The notes beneath the pieces were generated by a model. The model was not told where the DNA came from, did no database searches, and worked only from the letters and a program-made list of their open reading frames with translations. From Desmonostoc geniculatum HA4340-LM1 (GTDB lineage: Bacteria > Cyanobacteriota > Cyanobacteriia > Cyanobacteriales > Nostocaceae), in contig JAHHHB010000019.1 of assembly GCA_019359545.1 (NCBI GenBank), forward strand, positions 1 through 64,000: a stretch of 64,000 nt of DNA, in the 5' to 3' direction. Shown piece by piece: positions 35,770 to 46,500 of the stretch; position 1 is the first letter of the stretch; each line of letters starts with the position of its first letter. The translations under genes were made by a program, and so were the position numbers.

Positions 35770-36549
35770 ATGTCATCAAAACTGCTGCGATTGATATCTT
35801 TGGGCAGTCTTGGCTTATCTTTGTGTCTGGGCAATTCCATAGCAATGGCACAATATGATGATTCAATTAGCGATGATGGTGTGGTAGTACCAACAGTGCC
35901 ATCAGGCGGCACATCTGCACCAGTACCAATAGACACATCTACAGGCATCCCAACATCACCTTCATCTGACACTGCAACTCGCTTTACCTGTCAGACTTAC
36001 AATGGTCAGTACACCGTGATGTATCAGCCACAAAGTCAACCAGGACAATTCTTTCCTTGGGCGGCACCTGCGACTTTGGGCGGTGGTTGGGATGCCGAAA
36101 AGCGTTGTGTAGCAATTGCCAGTCGCTTGGAATTGTATCGCCCAGATGGCTTACAAGAACTCCAGACATCTGTACAAAATAACGAAAACATTGTCTGCGT
36201 GACAACTGAAGTTAACCCAACTTGTAGAATTGTGTTGACAGTACCGCGTGGGAAAGATCCCGTTGTTATCCGCAATAGCATTTTTCAAAACTTGACTACT
36301 GCTGATAGCGGACAGCAAACTATCGCCGTTAACACTTATGGCGATCGCTCAGGCAGTGTATATAATTTAGGACGCACTCTTCTAGGCAGTGGCAATAATC
36401 GAGTTAGTTCATCTAGAGGTGGGATTAATCTCAAGCCTTTCCTCGATACCAAAGATGGTGGTACTGCTAGAAACCTCCGCAATGGAGTGGCGCTTCGTCG
36501 CCAGTCTGCGCCTAGTTCTGTTCGCTTAAATCCTGGTAATTTCCGCTAA
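35770..36549 (+). CDS. COP23 domain protein, secreted
   Basis: The 259-residue protein has a signal peptide (LLRLISLGSLGLSLCLGNSIAMA, cleavage near residue 27), a Ser/Thr/Pro-rich linker, and a COP23 domain (about residues 68-190). The domain contains RFTCQTYNGQYTVMYQP, WDAEKRCVAIASRLELY and NPTCRIVLTVPRG, with the conserved cysteines spaced for two disulfides. COP23 was described as a circadian-oscillating membrane protein in Cyanothece; the biochemical role is unknown. GGAGG sits 8 bp upstream of the ATG. It follows the M48 gene by 40 bp and was probably co-transcribed before that gene lost its 5' end. A strong terminator lies at 36621-36658. Confidence 0.85.
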   Translation: MSSKLLRLISLGSLGLSLCLGNSIAMAQYDDSISDDGVVVPTVPSGGTSAPVPIDTSTGIPTSPSSDTATRFTCQTYNGQYTVMYQPQSQPGQFFPWAAPATLGGGWDAEKRCVAIASRLELYRPDGLQELQTSVQNNENIVCVTTEVNPTCRIVLTVPRGKDPVVIRNSIFQNLTTADSGQQTIAVNTYGDRSGSVYNLGRTLLGSGNNRVSSSRGGINLKPFLDTKDGGTARNLRNGVALRRQSAPSSVRLNPGNFR

Positions 36550-36620
36550 TTAATAGTTACGTTTTTAATGTTCAAACACCGTTAAGACCAAATTAGTATC
36601 AGACATTGTACTCTGTTAAA

Positions 36621-36658
36621 AATAGTCTCTGGTTTAGTTATATCGACCAGAGACTATT
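36621..36658 (+). terminator. Intrinsic terminator of the COP23 gene
   Basis: Thirteen-bp arms AATAGTCTCTGGT/ACCAGAGACTATT are followed by TATTTTA. Confidence 0.8.
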
Positions 36659-36682
36659 TATTTTACGGCGTTTATAAAAACT

Positions 36683-36874
36683 TAGGACTTACGCACTGTA
36701 CAAATTTATCGTGATCTGTATTAACGATCTTGGGGTTGTTTCAGGCTTTTCTAAATTATCCTTATGATTGCCAACTAGGCCACCCTGTAGGGGCAATTCA
36801 TGAATTGCCCCTACGACAAATATGGTTTTTAATCTATCACATATTTGATGTTTATTGTCAATGCGTAAGTCCTA
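36683..36874. mobile_element. MITE-like element with TAGGACTTACGCA ends
   Basis: Perfect 13-bp inverted ends (36683-36695 and 36862-36874) surround a perfect 28-bp palindrome at 36787-36814. The outermost TA on both sides could be a TA target duplication, as with IS630/Tc1-type transposases. Confidence 0.7.
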
Positions 36875-36997
36875 AAATACTACTTTTCACCTAGTCACCA
36901 GTCCCCAGTCCCCAGTCCCTTGTTTTACGTAAAGCCCCATCCAAAACAACAAAATAAATATATATCTGAGCGCAACTTCATGCCAAATATTTATTTT

Positions 36998-37027
36998 TTT
37001 AACCTTTTGCTAGCTGTTTCTTAAACT
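36998..37027 (+). promoter_or_regulatory. Pho-box-like array upstream of the nuclease gene
   Basis: Three 8-mers in strict 11-bp register: TTTAACCT-TTT-GCTAGCTG-TTT-CTTAAACT. The first fits the cyanobacterial Pho-box unit PyTTAAPyPy(T/A) fully, the third in 7 of 8, the middle poorly. Lies 327 bp before the ATG. The SphR/PhoB-type regulator is the expected binder. Confidence 0.6.
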
Positions 37028-37353
37028 TATCGGGATAGGTTGAAGTTGATAAATACGAATTAATACCAGTAGAGCATGTAACTGTTTTGATTTATATACT
37101 TATTTTTTTCATGGCGATTTTGTCTTGCGTTCGTTCAAGCCGTGAAATAAGTTTTTGCATCCATCCTTTTGTAGTTATGCGAGGCGATCGCCCCACTAAT
37201 GAGTCTAATCGCTCTGGTGGAGATGGCGATCGCTTTTGGACTGGCACGAAGTACGACCAACTACCAATGGCGAAGGTAGCGATACTCAACAGATATTCCC
37301 AAGGGAATTAAGCATTTTGGGCATCATCATTAATCGATCAAGGAGTCTTAGAT

Positions 37354-40300
37354 ATGGTACTTAATTCTGGCGACATTGCATTTGTAGGTATCAATACTGC
37401 GGGTGGACCCGATGACTGGGTAGCTTTTGTGACGCTAACCGCCATTCCAGCAGGTACGGTCATCTATTTTACCGACAACGAACTGACAACAGGGACGGCA
37501 ACAGCTTTTAACACTGGTGAATCCTACAGCAAATGGACTGCTCCAACAGGCGGTGTTGCCGCAGGGACTATCGTCACTTTGACCAATTTTGATCTTGCTG
37601 GGGGTCCTGTTGCCAATGTAGGTACGGCTGCTGTAGTCACCTTCTCAGGGTCTAGCAATCGCGGCTTTAGCCAAACCGCCGACTCCCTATATGCCTATCT
37701 TGCCGCCAGTGATGCCACGGCAGACACGCCAACAACACAGCTGGCGCGAATTAATATTGGCAACGCAGAGGATGGTGTTGCACCTAACTCACTACCTGCT
37801 GACAGCCGTATAACCTTTTTGACGGGGGAAGAATCAGCAGTCTATACCGGTCCTCGCACAGCAAATACCTTTGCCGAATTCAAGGCGATCGTTAACAACC
37901 CTGCTAATTGGACGCTGGCGACTGGGGCGACTTTGATTACAGCACTGAACCAAACTCCCTTCACGATCGATACAACCCCCACTGTCACAATTGCTGCCCA
38001 AGATGCCAATGCAGCTGAAGCTGGCACTGACCCTGGTATCTTCCGCATCTCTCGCACAGGCAGTACCACCAATGCCTTGACGGTAAATTACACCATTGCC
38101 ACGGGTGCTGGACAAGCCACAAGCGCAGACTACACACCAACCCTAACAGGCACAGCAACCATCGCTGCCGGACAATCCTTTGTAGATATCATCATTACAC
38201 CTGTGGATGATGGGATAGTTGAAGGAACTGAAACCGTCAGTTTGACTCTGAATAGCAGCGCCGACTATACTCTGGGTACTGCTACTGCAACAGTGGCGAT
38301 CGCTGACAATGATACGGGTGTGACTTCCATCGATCTCTCCACCTATGTTCGTATCGGACGTTACGATCTACCCGAACCAACACGAACCAATCCGCCACTC
38401 AACAGCTTGCTGGCTCAAGAAGCCTCGGCAGTGACCTACAACAAAGATACCGACACGCTTTTTGTTGTCGGCGATGGCGGTAGAGCGATCGTGCAAGTAT
38501 CGAAGACAGGACAATTAATCGACTCAATGACGCTAGCTCTTGGCAGCAGTCCCCAAGGAACAGAATTCTACGATACAGAAGGACTTACCTATGTCGGTGA
38601 CGGCAAGTTTGTCTTGATCGAGGAGCGAGAGAGACAGGCTAATTTGTTTACATATGTCCCAGGAACCACCCTTACCAGAAGTGATGTACAGACCGTAAAG
38701 CTCGGTACCACGGTCGGAAATATTGGGATTGAAGGTATCTCCTACGACCCACAGACTGGCGGCTTCATCGCAGTTAAGGAGATTACACCCGAAGGAATTT
38801 TTCAAACAAACATTGATTTTGCGGCGGGAACTGCAAGTAACGGTTCGCCCACCACAGTCAACTCTACCAACCTTTTCGATCCAGCTTTAGCTGGGCTGGC
38901 GGACTTCGCAGATGTTTTCGCATTGTCGAATGTATCAGCCTTGAACGGGCAACCCGACTCCAGCCACCTGCTGATTTTGAGCCAAGAATCAGGCCAGATC
39001 GTCAACATCGATCGCACTGGGAATATCTCTAGCTCATTAACCATCGTCTCCGATGCGGGTAATCCTTTGTCCGTTGTGGATCAGGGAAATGAAGGAATCA
39101 CGGTGGACAAGGATGGATTGATTTATGTCGTTAACGAAGGGGGCGGAGGCGATCTCGATCACCCTCAACTTTGGGTATATGCACCGTCCTCATTTACCTA
39201 TGCCAATCAAGCCCCTGTAGCCGTCAGCCTTGCGAATACCGTCACCAGCTTGTCAGAAAGCACCAGTACTGCAACTCCCTTTAAAGTCGCCAACATTATC
39301 GTCAGTGATGACGCTCTGGGAACAAATATCCTCAGCTTGACTGGTGCAGATGCCAGTTTCTTTGAGATTACGGGTAATGCTTTGTTCCTCAAAGCGGGAA
39401 CTACCCTAGATTTTGAAACCAAGACCAGCTACAACGTCAGCGTTAACGTAAATGATACCACCGTTGGCAATAACCCAGATGCAACTACGGCATTTACCTT
39501 ATCAGTCACCGATGTAAATGAGAATCCCACCACCAGCAGTATCTTCATCACTGAAGTAGCTCCTTGGAGCAGTGGCAACTCGCCCGTCGGTGCAGACTGG
39601 TTTGAGCTTACCAACACTGGTACGAGCGCCGTGGATATCACGGGCTGGAAATTTGACGACAACTCCAATAGCTTTGCTGCATCTGTCGCCTTGAACGGTA
39701 TTACCAGTATCGGCGCAGGTGAATCGGTAATCTTCATCGAAGGAGCTACCGTCAATCCTACTTTCCTATCCAACTGGTTCGGCGCAAACCCACCAGCCAG
39801 CTTGAAGATTGGCAACTATTCAGGTTCAGGCGTGGGCTTGGGTACGGGTGGTGATGCCGTAAATATCTATAATTCCACTGGTGCTTTACAGGCTAATGTC
39901 GTCTTCGGAGCATCTCCAGCCGCAGCCCCATTTGCCACCTTCGACAATGCCGCCTTGTCGAACAATGCCACGATCGCAACACTAAGCGCTGTGGGAGTCA
40001 ATGGCGGATTCGTAGCTGTAAATTCAAGCACGGAAATCGGCTCTCCTGGGACTATTGCCACGCCTCTACCCACAATTGCGATCGCCGCCCAAGATGCCAA
40101 TGCAGCTGAAGCTGGCAATGACCCTGGCATCTTCCGGATCTCTCGCACAGGCAGCACCACCAATGCCCTGACGGTAAATTACACCATTGCCACGGGGGCT
40201 GGACAAGCCACAAGCGCAGACTATACACCAACCCTAACAGGCACAGCAACCATCGCTGCCGGACAATCCTTTGTAGATATCACCATTACACCTGTGGATG

Positions 40301-43300
40301 ATACGACAATTGAAGGAACTGAAACCGTCAGTTTGACTTTGAGTAGCAACGCTAACTATACTCTGGGTACTGCTACTGCAACAGTGGCGATCGCTGATAA
40401 CGACGCAATTCGGATTCACGATATTCAAGGAACAGGGCATATTTCAGCCTTGAGAGGTCAAACCGTCAGCAATGTAGCAGGTATTGTCACGGCTACAGCT
40501 AGTAACGGTTTTTACTTGCAAGACCCAAACCCAGATAGCGACGATCGCACTTCTGAAGGTATTTTCGTCTTCACTTCATCAGCACCAACAATAGCCGTCG
40601 GCGATTCTATATTAGTCAGTGGAACAGTCACGGAATTTCGTCCTGGGAATAATGCCAATAACCTGACGGTAACACAAATTACTAGCCCCACAATTGTCAA
40701 AATCTCCAGCGGCAATGCTTTGCCAACTGCCACAATTTTGGGTAATGGCGGCAGAACTATCCCAACTACAGTCATCGATAACGATACTACTGGTAATATC
40801 GAAACTGGAACCACTACCTTTGACCCTGCCCAGGATGGCATCGACTTCTACGAAAGCTTAGAAGGAATGCGAGTACAGGTCAATAACCCAGTCTCCACTT
40901 CACCCACTGCAACCTTTGGTACATCACAGGAAATTTGGGTATTAGCAGACAATGGGGCAAATGCCACTGGGCGGACAGCTCGTGGTGGTAGCTTAATTAG
41001 TGCCTCAGACTTCAATCCTGAGCGGATTCAAATCGACGATCTCAACAATGCCTTAGTATTACCTGAGGTGAATGTTGGTACGCAACTTAGCACTATTGTT
41101 GGTGTCGTTAACTACGACTTTAGCAACTATGAGGTTTTAGTCTCGGCTGCTCCCACAGTGGTACAGAACAGTACTCTGCAAAAAGAAGTCACCAATTTAA
41201 CTCCCACCACTGACCAACTGACAGTTGCTACCTTCAATGTCGAAAACCTTGACCCCAGCGATGGGGCAACCAAATTTAACAACCTTGCTAGCCGCATTGT
41301 CAATAATCTGAAATCACCAGATATCATTAGTCTGGAAGAAATTCAGGACAATAACGGGGCGACGAATAATGGCGTAGTTGATGCCAGCACCACCTTCCAA
41401 ACATTAATTAATGCGATCGCTGCTGCTGGTGGCCCCACATATCAATATCGCCAAATTGACCCAGTGAACGGTACAAATGGCGGTGAACCGGGTGGCAATA
41501 TCCGCGTGGGTTTCTTATTTAATCCCACTCGTGTCAACTTTGTAGATCGTCCCGGTGGTACTTCCACCTCCAGCACCACAGTCACCAATAACTCAGGTGT
41601 TCCCACAGTTTCCAATAGTCCTGGTTTGATTGACCCCACCAACTCGGCCTTTAATGCCAGCCGTAAACCGTTAGTTGGTGAATTTACTTTCAAAGGTCAA
41701 ACTGTTTATGTAATTGGTAACCACTTCAATTCCAAAGGTGGCGACCAACCATTATTCGGCGTCAATCAACCGCCAACTCTCACCAGCGAAACCCAGCGTC
41801 AGCAACAAGCTACCCTGGTGAAAAACTTTGTCCAAAGTATTTTAGCGATCGACCCCAATGCCAATGTAGTAGTAGCCGGTGACTTGAATGACTTTGAGTT
41901 CTCCAACCCTCTCACCACACTAGAAAGCGCTGGGCTAACTTCCTTAATTGAAACTCTCCCTGCAAATGAGCGTTATACCTACAACTTTGAAGGCAATGCC
42001 CAAACACTCGACCACATTTTAGTCAGTAGTAACTTGCTCAACAAGCTGGATGGGTATGATGTAGTTCACATCAACTCAGAGTTTGCCGATCAGGATAGCG
42101 ATCATGACCCTAGTGTGGCTCGGTTTAATCTGCCTGCAAACCAAGCCCCCACAGCTGTAAATGATACAGTCAGCATTGCCGAAGATGCAACTACAGCTAA
42201 TTTCTATGCCACATTACTGAGTAACGATACTGACCCCGATGCTGGAGATCTGAAAAACATCATTGCCGTGAACACCACAGGCACACAAGGGACAGTTTTA
42301 TTTGACCAAAACACTCAAAACTTGACTTATACTGCCTCCAGTTTTAACTATTTGTCCCAAGGGCAGACTGCAACTGATAGTTTTAGTTATGCGATCGCTG
42401 ACAGTCAAGGTTTACAATCTACGGCGATCGTTAACGTCAGCGTCACTGGTGTCAACGATGCTCCCACAGTAGTGCAACCCCTTGAAGACAAAATCATCTC
42501 CACAAGCAAGCTTTTCTCTTTCAACGTCGGTGACAAATTTACTGACATCGATCGAGGCGACACCCTTACCTACACTGCTACCGGCTTACCCACTGAATCT
42601 GATATCGCTAACACGGGTCTGATATTCGGCTATATCTCCCAAACTGGCATTTTTGCAGTTACTGTTACCGCTGCTGATGGCAAAGGTGGCAGTGTTAGCG
42701 ATACCTTTGACCTGACTGTTGCCAATAACAAGGCGACATCTGGCAACGACATTATCTTTATCGACCAACTTGTTGGTGTGAGCGTACTCAATGCTCTAGG
42801 CGGCAACGATCGCGTCATCGGCACTGATGCCAATGAAACACTCAGTGGTGGAGCCGGCAATGATTACATTGATGCCAAGGGCGGTAATGACTCCCTTTTG
42901 GGGAACGATGGCATTGACACACTTTTAGGTGGGGCAGGTAATGACATCCTCGATGGTGGAGCAGCCGATGACATCCTTCTAGGTGAACTTGGCAATGACA
43001 CACTTCTCGGTGGAGCAGGTAATGATAGCCTCAATGGTGGAGCAGGTAATGACAACCTCAATGGTGGAGCAGGTAATGACACCATTTTAGGTGGACTTGG
43101 CAATGACATCCTGGCTGGAGGTGGTGGCAATGACCACCTGATTGGTTGGGGAGGTGGTACAAACGAAATTGACCAACTCAACGGCGCTCAAGGTGCAGAT
43201 ACTTACATTTTGGGTGATGCTAGTTCAGTTTTCTATGCCACATCTGGCAATGGTGACTACGCTGATATTGTTAACTTCAAAGCAAGCGATCGCATTCAGC

Positions 43301-43470
43301 TTAAAGGATCTGCTAATAATTACTTCTTGGGGTCAGCACCAGTCTCTGGATTTAGCAGTTCGGCTGTGGGCATTTTTGCTAATAATGGGACGCAATTAGA
43401 ATTAATTGCGGTTGTGGAAAGCGGATTAAACCGCAATTTGGCAACAGATACTCGTTTCGTATTTGTTTAA
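37354..43470 (+). CDS. Giant RTX exoprotein with ExeM/NucH-like nuclease domain
   Basis: The 2038-residue secreted protein has, in order: an N-terminal beta domain (1-200), Calx-beta (about 209-322), an SdiA-regulated-type beta-propeller (327-613), cadherin-like (613-723), lamin-tail-like (728-900), a second Calx-beta (906-1019), an OB-like segment as in ExeM (1020-1280), and an endonuclease/exonuclease/phosphatase domain (1283-1600). The catalytic motifs ATFNVENL, SLEEIQD, GNHFNSKGG, AGDLNDF and SDHDPS are all present. Two cadherin/Ig-like domains (1590-1800), RTX GGxGNDxLxGG repeats (1813-1930) and a C-terminal type I secretion region follow. ExeM-type enzymes degrade extracellular DNA. Upstream lies a Pho-box-like array; the gene 105 bp downstream encodes another phosphate-releasing exoenzyme. 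No N-terminal signal peptide, as for type I substrates. Substrate is inferred. Confidence 0.88.
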   Translation: MVLNSGDIAFVGINTAGGPDDWVAFVTLTAIPAGTVIYFTDNELTTGTATAFNTGESYSKWTAPTGGVAAGTIVTLTNFDLAGGPVANVGTAAVVTFSGSSNRGFSQTADSLYAYLAASDATADTPTTQLARINIGNAEDGVAPNSLPADSRITFLTGEESAVYTGPRTANTFAEFKAIVNNPANWTLATGATLITALNQTPFTIDTTPTVTIAAQDANAAEAGTDPGIFRISRTGSTTNALTVNYTIATGAGQATSADYTPTLTGTATIAAGQSFVDIIITPVDDGIVEGTETVSLTLNSSADYTLGTATATVAIADNDTGVTSIDLSTYVRIGRYDLPEPTRTNPPLNSLLAQEASAVTYNKDTDTLFVVGDGGRAIVQVSKTGQLIDSMTLALGSSPQGTEFYDTEGLTYVGDGKFVLIEERERQANLFTYVPGTTLTRSDVQTVKLGTTVGNIGIEGISYDPQTGGFIAVKEITPEGIFQTNIDFAAGTASNGSPTTVNSTNLFDPALAGLADFADVFALSNVSALNGQPDSSHLLILSQESGQIVNIDRTGNISSSLTIVSDAGNPLSVVDQGNEGITVDKDGLIYVVNEGGGGDLDHPQLWVYAPSSFTYANQAPVAVSLANTVTSLSESTSTATPFKVANIIVSDDALGTNILSLTGADASFFEITGNALFLKAGTTLDFETKTSYNVSVNVNDTTVGNNPDATTAFTLSVTDVNENPTTSSIFITEVAPWSSGNSPVGADWFELTNTGTSAVDITGWKFDDNSNSFAASVALNGITSIGAGESVIFIEGATVNPTFLSNWFGANPPASLKIGNYSGSGVGLGTGGDAVNIYNSTGALQANVVFGASPAAAPFATFDNAALSNNATIATLSAVGVNGGFVAVNSSTEIGSPGTIATPLPTIAIAAQDANAAEAGNDPGIFRISRTGSTTNALTVNYTIATGAGQATSADYTPTLTGTATIAAGQSFVDITITPVDDTTIEGTETVSLTLSSNANYTLGTATATVAIADNDAIRIHDIQGTGHISALRGQTVSNVAGIVTATASNGFYLQDPNPDSDDRTSEGIFVFTSSAPTIAVGDSILVSGTVTEFRPGNNANNLTVTQITSPTIVKISSGNALPTATILGNGGRTIPTTVIDNDTTGNIETGTTTFDPAQDGIDFYESLEGMRVQVNNPVSTSPTATFGTSQEIWVLADNGANATGRTARGGSLISASDFNPERIQIDDLNNALVLPEVNVGTQLSTIVGVVNYDFSNYEVLVSAAPTVVQNSTLQKEVTNLTPTTDQLTVATFNVENLDPSDGATKFNNLASRIVNNLKSPDIISLEEIQDNNGATNNGVVDASTTFQTLINAIAAAGGPTYQYRQIDPVNGTNGGEPGGNIRVGFLFNPTRVNFVDRPGGTSTSSTTVTNNSGVPTVSNSPGLIDPTNSAFNASRKPLVGEFTFKGQTVYVIGNHFNSKGGDQPLFGVNQPPTLTSETQRQQQATLVKNFVQSILAIDPNANVVVAGDLNDFEFSNPLTTLESAGLTSLIETLPANERYTYNFEGNAQTLDHILVSSNLLNKLDGYDVVHINSEFADQDSDHDPSVARFNLPANQAPTAVNDTVSIAEDATTANFYATLLSNDTDPDAGDLKNIIAVNTTGTQGTVLFDQNTQNLTYTASSFNYLSQGQTATDSFSYAIADSQGLQSTAIVNVSVTGVNDAPTVVQPLEDKIISTSKLFSFNVGDKFTDIDRGDTLTYTATGLPTESDIANTGLIFGYISQTGIFAVTVTAADGKGGSVSDTFDLTVANNKATSGNDIIFIDQLVGVSVLNALGGNDRVIGTDANETLSGGAGNDYIDAKGGNDSLLGNDGIDTLLGGAGNDILDGGAADDILLGELGNDTLLGGAGNDSLNGGAGNDNLNGGAGNDTILGGLGNDILAGGGGNDHLIGWGGGTNEIDQLNGAQGADTYILGDASSVFYATSGNGDYADIVNFKASDRIQLKGSANNYFLGSAPVSGFSSSAVGIFANNGTQLELIAVVESGLNRNLATDTRFVFV
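37979..38320 (+). repeat. Calx-beta coding repeat, copy A
   Basis: About 340 bp nearly identical to 40069-40410 in the same gene, including silent positions, so it is a recent duplication or a product of gene conversion. Confidence 0.8.
40069..40410 (+). repeat. Calx-beta coding repeat, copy B
   Basis: Second copy of the near-identical Calx-beta block, about 2.1 kb from copy A. Confidence 0.8.
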
Positions 43471-43575
43471 TGCAGATTCAAGCGATCGCCTTTTAAGGAA
43501 ACTTGAGGGCGATCGTTTGGCTGGTACAGAGTAACAGTTTTAAGCAGTCTAATATTTGGAATCTACTTATAAACT

Positions 43576-46500
43576 ATGGTAACTACAAGCACAATTCGCT
43601 TTTCTCAGTTTAATGCTTCTTTGAATCGTAATACTCAAGGGCAGTTAGTAACTGATTTATCCACTCCTGATAATGCTCAAGCAAAGGCAGTTGCAGAAAT
43701 CATCCAGCGTAATAACCCTGATGTACTGCTGATCAATGAGTTTGATTACTCCCCACAGGCGGTTCAACTATTTAAGCAAAATTACTTAGCAATCAGCCAA
43801 AATGGTGCAACTCCTGTTGATTACCCCTACTTTTATATTGCTCCTTCCAATACGGGTATTGCTTCAGGATTTGATTTAAACAATAACGGCACAGCAGTTA
43901 CAACCCCAGGCGAAGCCGGATACGGCGATGATGCTTTGGGATTCGGTAATTTTCCCGGTCAATACGGGATGTTGCTGTTATCCAAATATCCCATTGACAC
44001 TGCCAATGTCCGCACCTTCCAAAACTTCCTCTGGAAGGATATGCCCAATGCGTTGCTTCCTGATAACTCCGCAACACCACAAGCAAATGATTGGTATTCT
44101 CAAGAGGAACTGGCTGTTCTACGCCTTTCTTCTAAAAGCCACTGGGATGTACCCATCCAAGTAAATGGCGAGACGATTCATGTCCTCGCCAGCCACCCCA
44201 CACCACCGGTTTTTGATGGGCCAGAAGACCGCAACGGCAAACGCAATCATGACGAAATCCGCTTTTGGGCAGACTATATTACCCCTGGTGATAGTAATTA
44301 CATCTACGACGATCAAGGTAAAACGGGCGGTATTGACGCTGGATCGAGCTTTGTAATTATGGGCGACCAAAATGCTGACCCATTTGATGGTGATAGTGTT
44401 GACTACGCTATTCGCCAACTGCTGCAAAATCCTAGTATTAATACTAATATTATCCCTACCAGTCTGGGTGGACCACAACAAGCAGCTTTGCAGGGTGGTG
44501 CAAATGTTAACCATGCGGGTAATCCGGCTTTTGACACCGCAGATTTTGGTGATAATACTACTCTCTCAAATCCCGGAAACCTCCGGTCTGATTACGTGCT
44601 ACCCTCCGCTGACTTAAAAATTGCCAATTCAGGAGTATTTTGGCCGCTCAATACTGACCCGACATTTTCCCCAGTAGGTACTTTTCCCTTCCCCAGTTCT
44701 GACCATCGCTTAGTGTTCGCAGATGTGCAAACCGGGCCAAATGAACCAGGTAAAACCATTTCCAGTGCGGGATTTGTCAGGCAAAGTACTTTCCAGACTG
44801 GCTTTGTTCCTACTGGTGCAGCAGGAACTGTGGATGGTACGCCAACTCCAGTGGGTGGACTATCTGGTGTCACCTACGATGCTGTTAACAACCGTTACTA
44901 CGCTATCTCTGATGCTCGTTCTGATACCAACGGTCTGGCTCGCTTGTATACTTTCACTGGTGGTATTGAGGTGAATTTTACCAATGTTACACCCCTCAAA
45001 GATAGCACGGGCAACTTTTTTACAGCTTTTAGCCTTGACCCAGAAGGCATTGCCTTAACTAACAATGGTACTGTTTTCATCTCTTCAGAAGGCGAAGTTA
45101 GACCGGATTTGGGTGCAAGTCGCGTTAGCAATCCCTTTATTAAAGAGTTTTCACTGACTACAGGTCAAGAGGTGCGATCGCTCCTGATCCCCAGCAAATT
45201 CCTACCAGTAGTTCAGGACACCAACAACAACGGTGTTATAGATGCAGGTGATACGCAGACATCAGGCGTTTACAATAACTTGGCATTTGAAAGCCTCACC
45301 ATCACACCCGACCAGAAAACTCTATTCACCGCCACTGAAAACGCCCTCTTCCAAGATGGATTAAGGGCTTCACTCGCCAGTGGCAGCCGTTCTCGGATTC
45401 TGCAATACAATTTGGTCACTGGACAACCAGAAAAAGAATACCTTTATATTACTGATGCGTTGGCGCAGCCCCCCGTAGGGATCGCCGAAGCACCAAACCC
45501 CAGCACAGCTTTTGCTGACAATGGTTTAGTAGATTTACTGGCAATAGATAATCGTGGCACATTACTGGCCTTAGAACGTTCCTTTGCACAAGGTGTAGGT
45601 AACACCATCAAAATTTACGAAGTTTCGTTGCAAGGTGCAACAGACATTAGTTTCTACGATTCTCTGAATAATTTGAGTGCTGAACAACTAGCAGCGATCG
45701 CACCTACTCAAAAACGTCTGCTGTTGAATTTAAATGACTTAAACTTACCTAACGGTACAGATAACATTGAGGGTATCGCTTTTGGCCCCAAACTAGCAGA
45801 TGGTCGTCAGTCAATTGTACTAGTGAGTGACAACAACTTCAACAACAGCCAATTTACCCAAATCCTCACCTTGGGTGTAGACTTAGTTCCCACCGTTGCA
45901 CCCACAGTAGAAACCCGCCCCGCTTTGTTGGACGATGAAACTCTCCCAGTGGATCAACGTGCTGATGCTGACGATCCTGCCATCTATGTTAATGCTACGA
46001 ATTCCGCTGATAGCCTAGTATTGACCTCAGTGAAAAATGGCGGACTGCGGATTTATGATTTGTCTGGTAATTTGTTGCAAACAGTGAATCCTGGTGGTAT
46101 TCGCTACAACAACGTTGATTTGCAATACGGTTTTAAATTAGGTGGTCAATCTATCGATATTGCGGTAGCTAGTGATCGCCAAAATGATAAACTAGCAATC
46201 TTCAAAATTAATCCCAACCCCACCACCCCCGGACAATACCTAGAAAACATTACCGACAGCAGTATCGGGACTCTCTTCCAAGGGCTACCTTTTGCAGAAC
46301 CTTATTCCTCATCTTCTCGCAGTGCTTACGGGCTGGCATTGTACCGGAGTCCAATCACCAATGATTACTACGTCTTTGTCAATCGCCGGGAAACTGGAGA
46401 TGTGGCTCAGTATAAACTGATTGACAAAGGTAATGGCAAAATTGGTATTGAACGAGTACGAGAATTTACTGTACCGACAATTGGCGAACGCGAACCCCAA

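Larger units (their letters stand above)
36550..37353. other. Spacer with terminator, foldback element, heptamers and Pho-box-like array
   Basis: The 800-bp gap holds the COP23 terminator (36621-36658), a foldback element (36683-36874), CCAGTCC heptamers (about 36895-36919) and a putative Pho box (36998-37027). The 75-codon frame at 37087-37311 has no coding character. Confidence 0.6.

Noticed and set aside
42864..43181. Long minus-strand frame rich in Pro, Ser and Leu
   Set aside because: A shadow of the RTX repeats on the plus strand; similar shadows occur across the other RTX genes.
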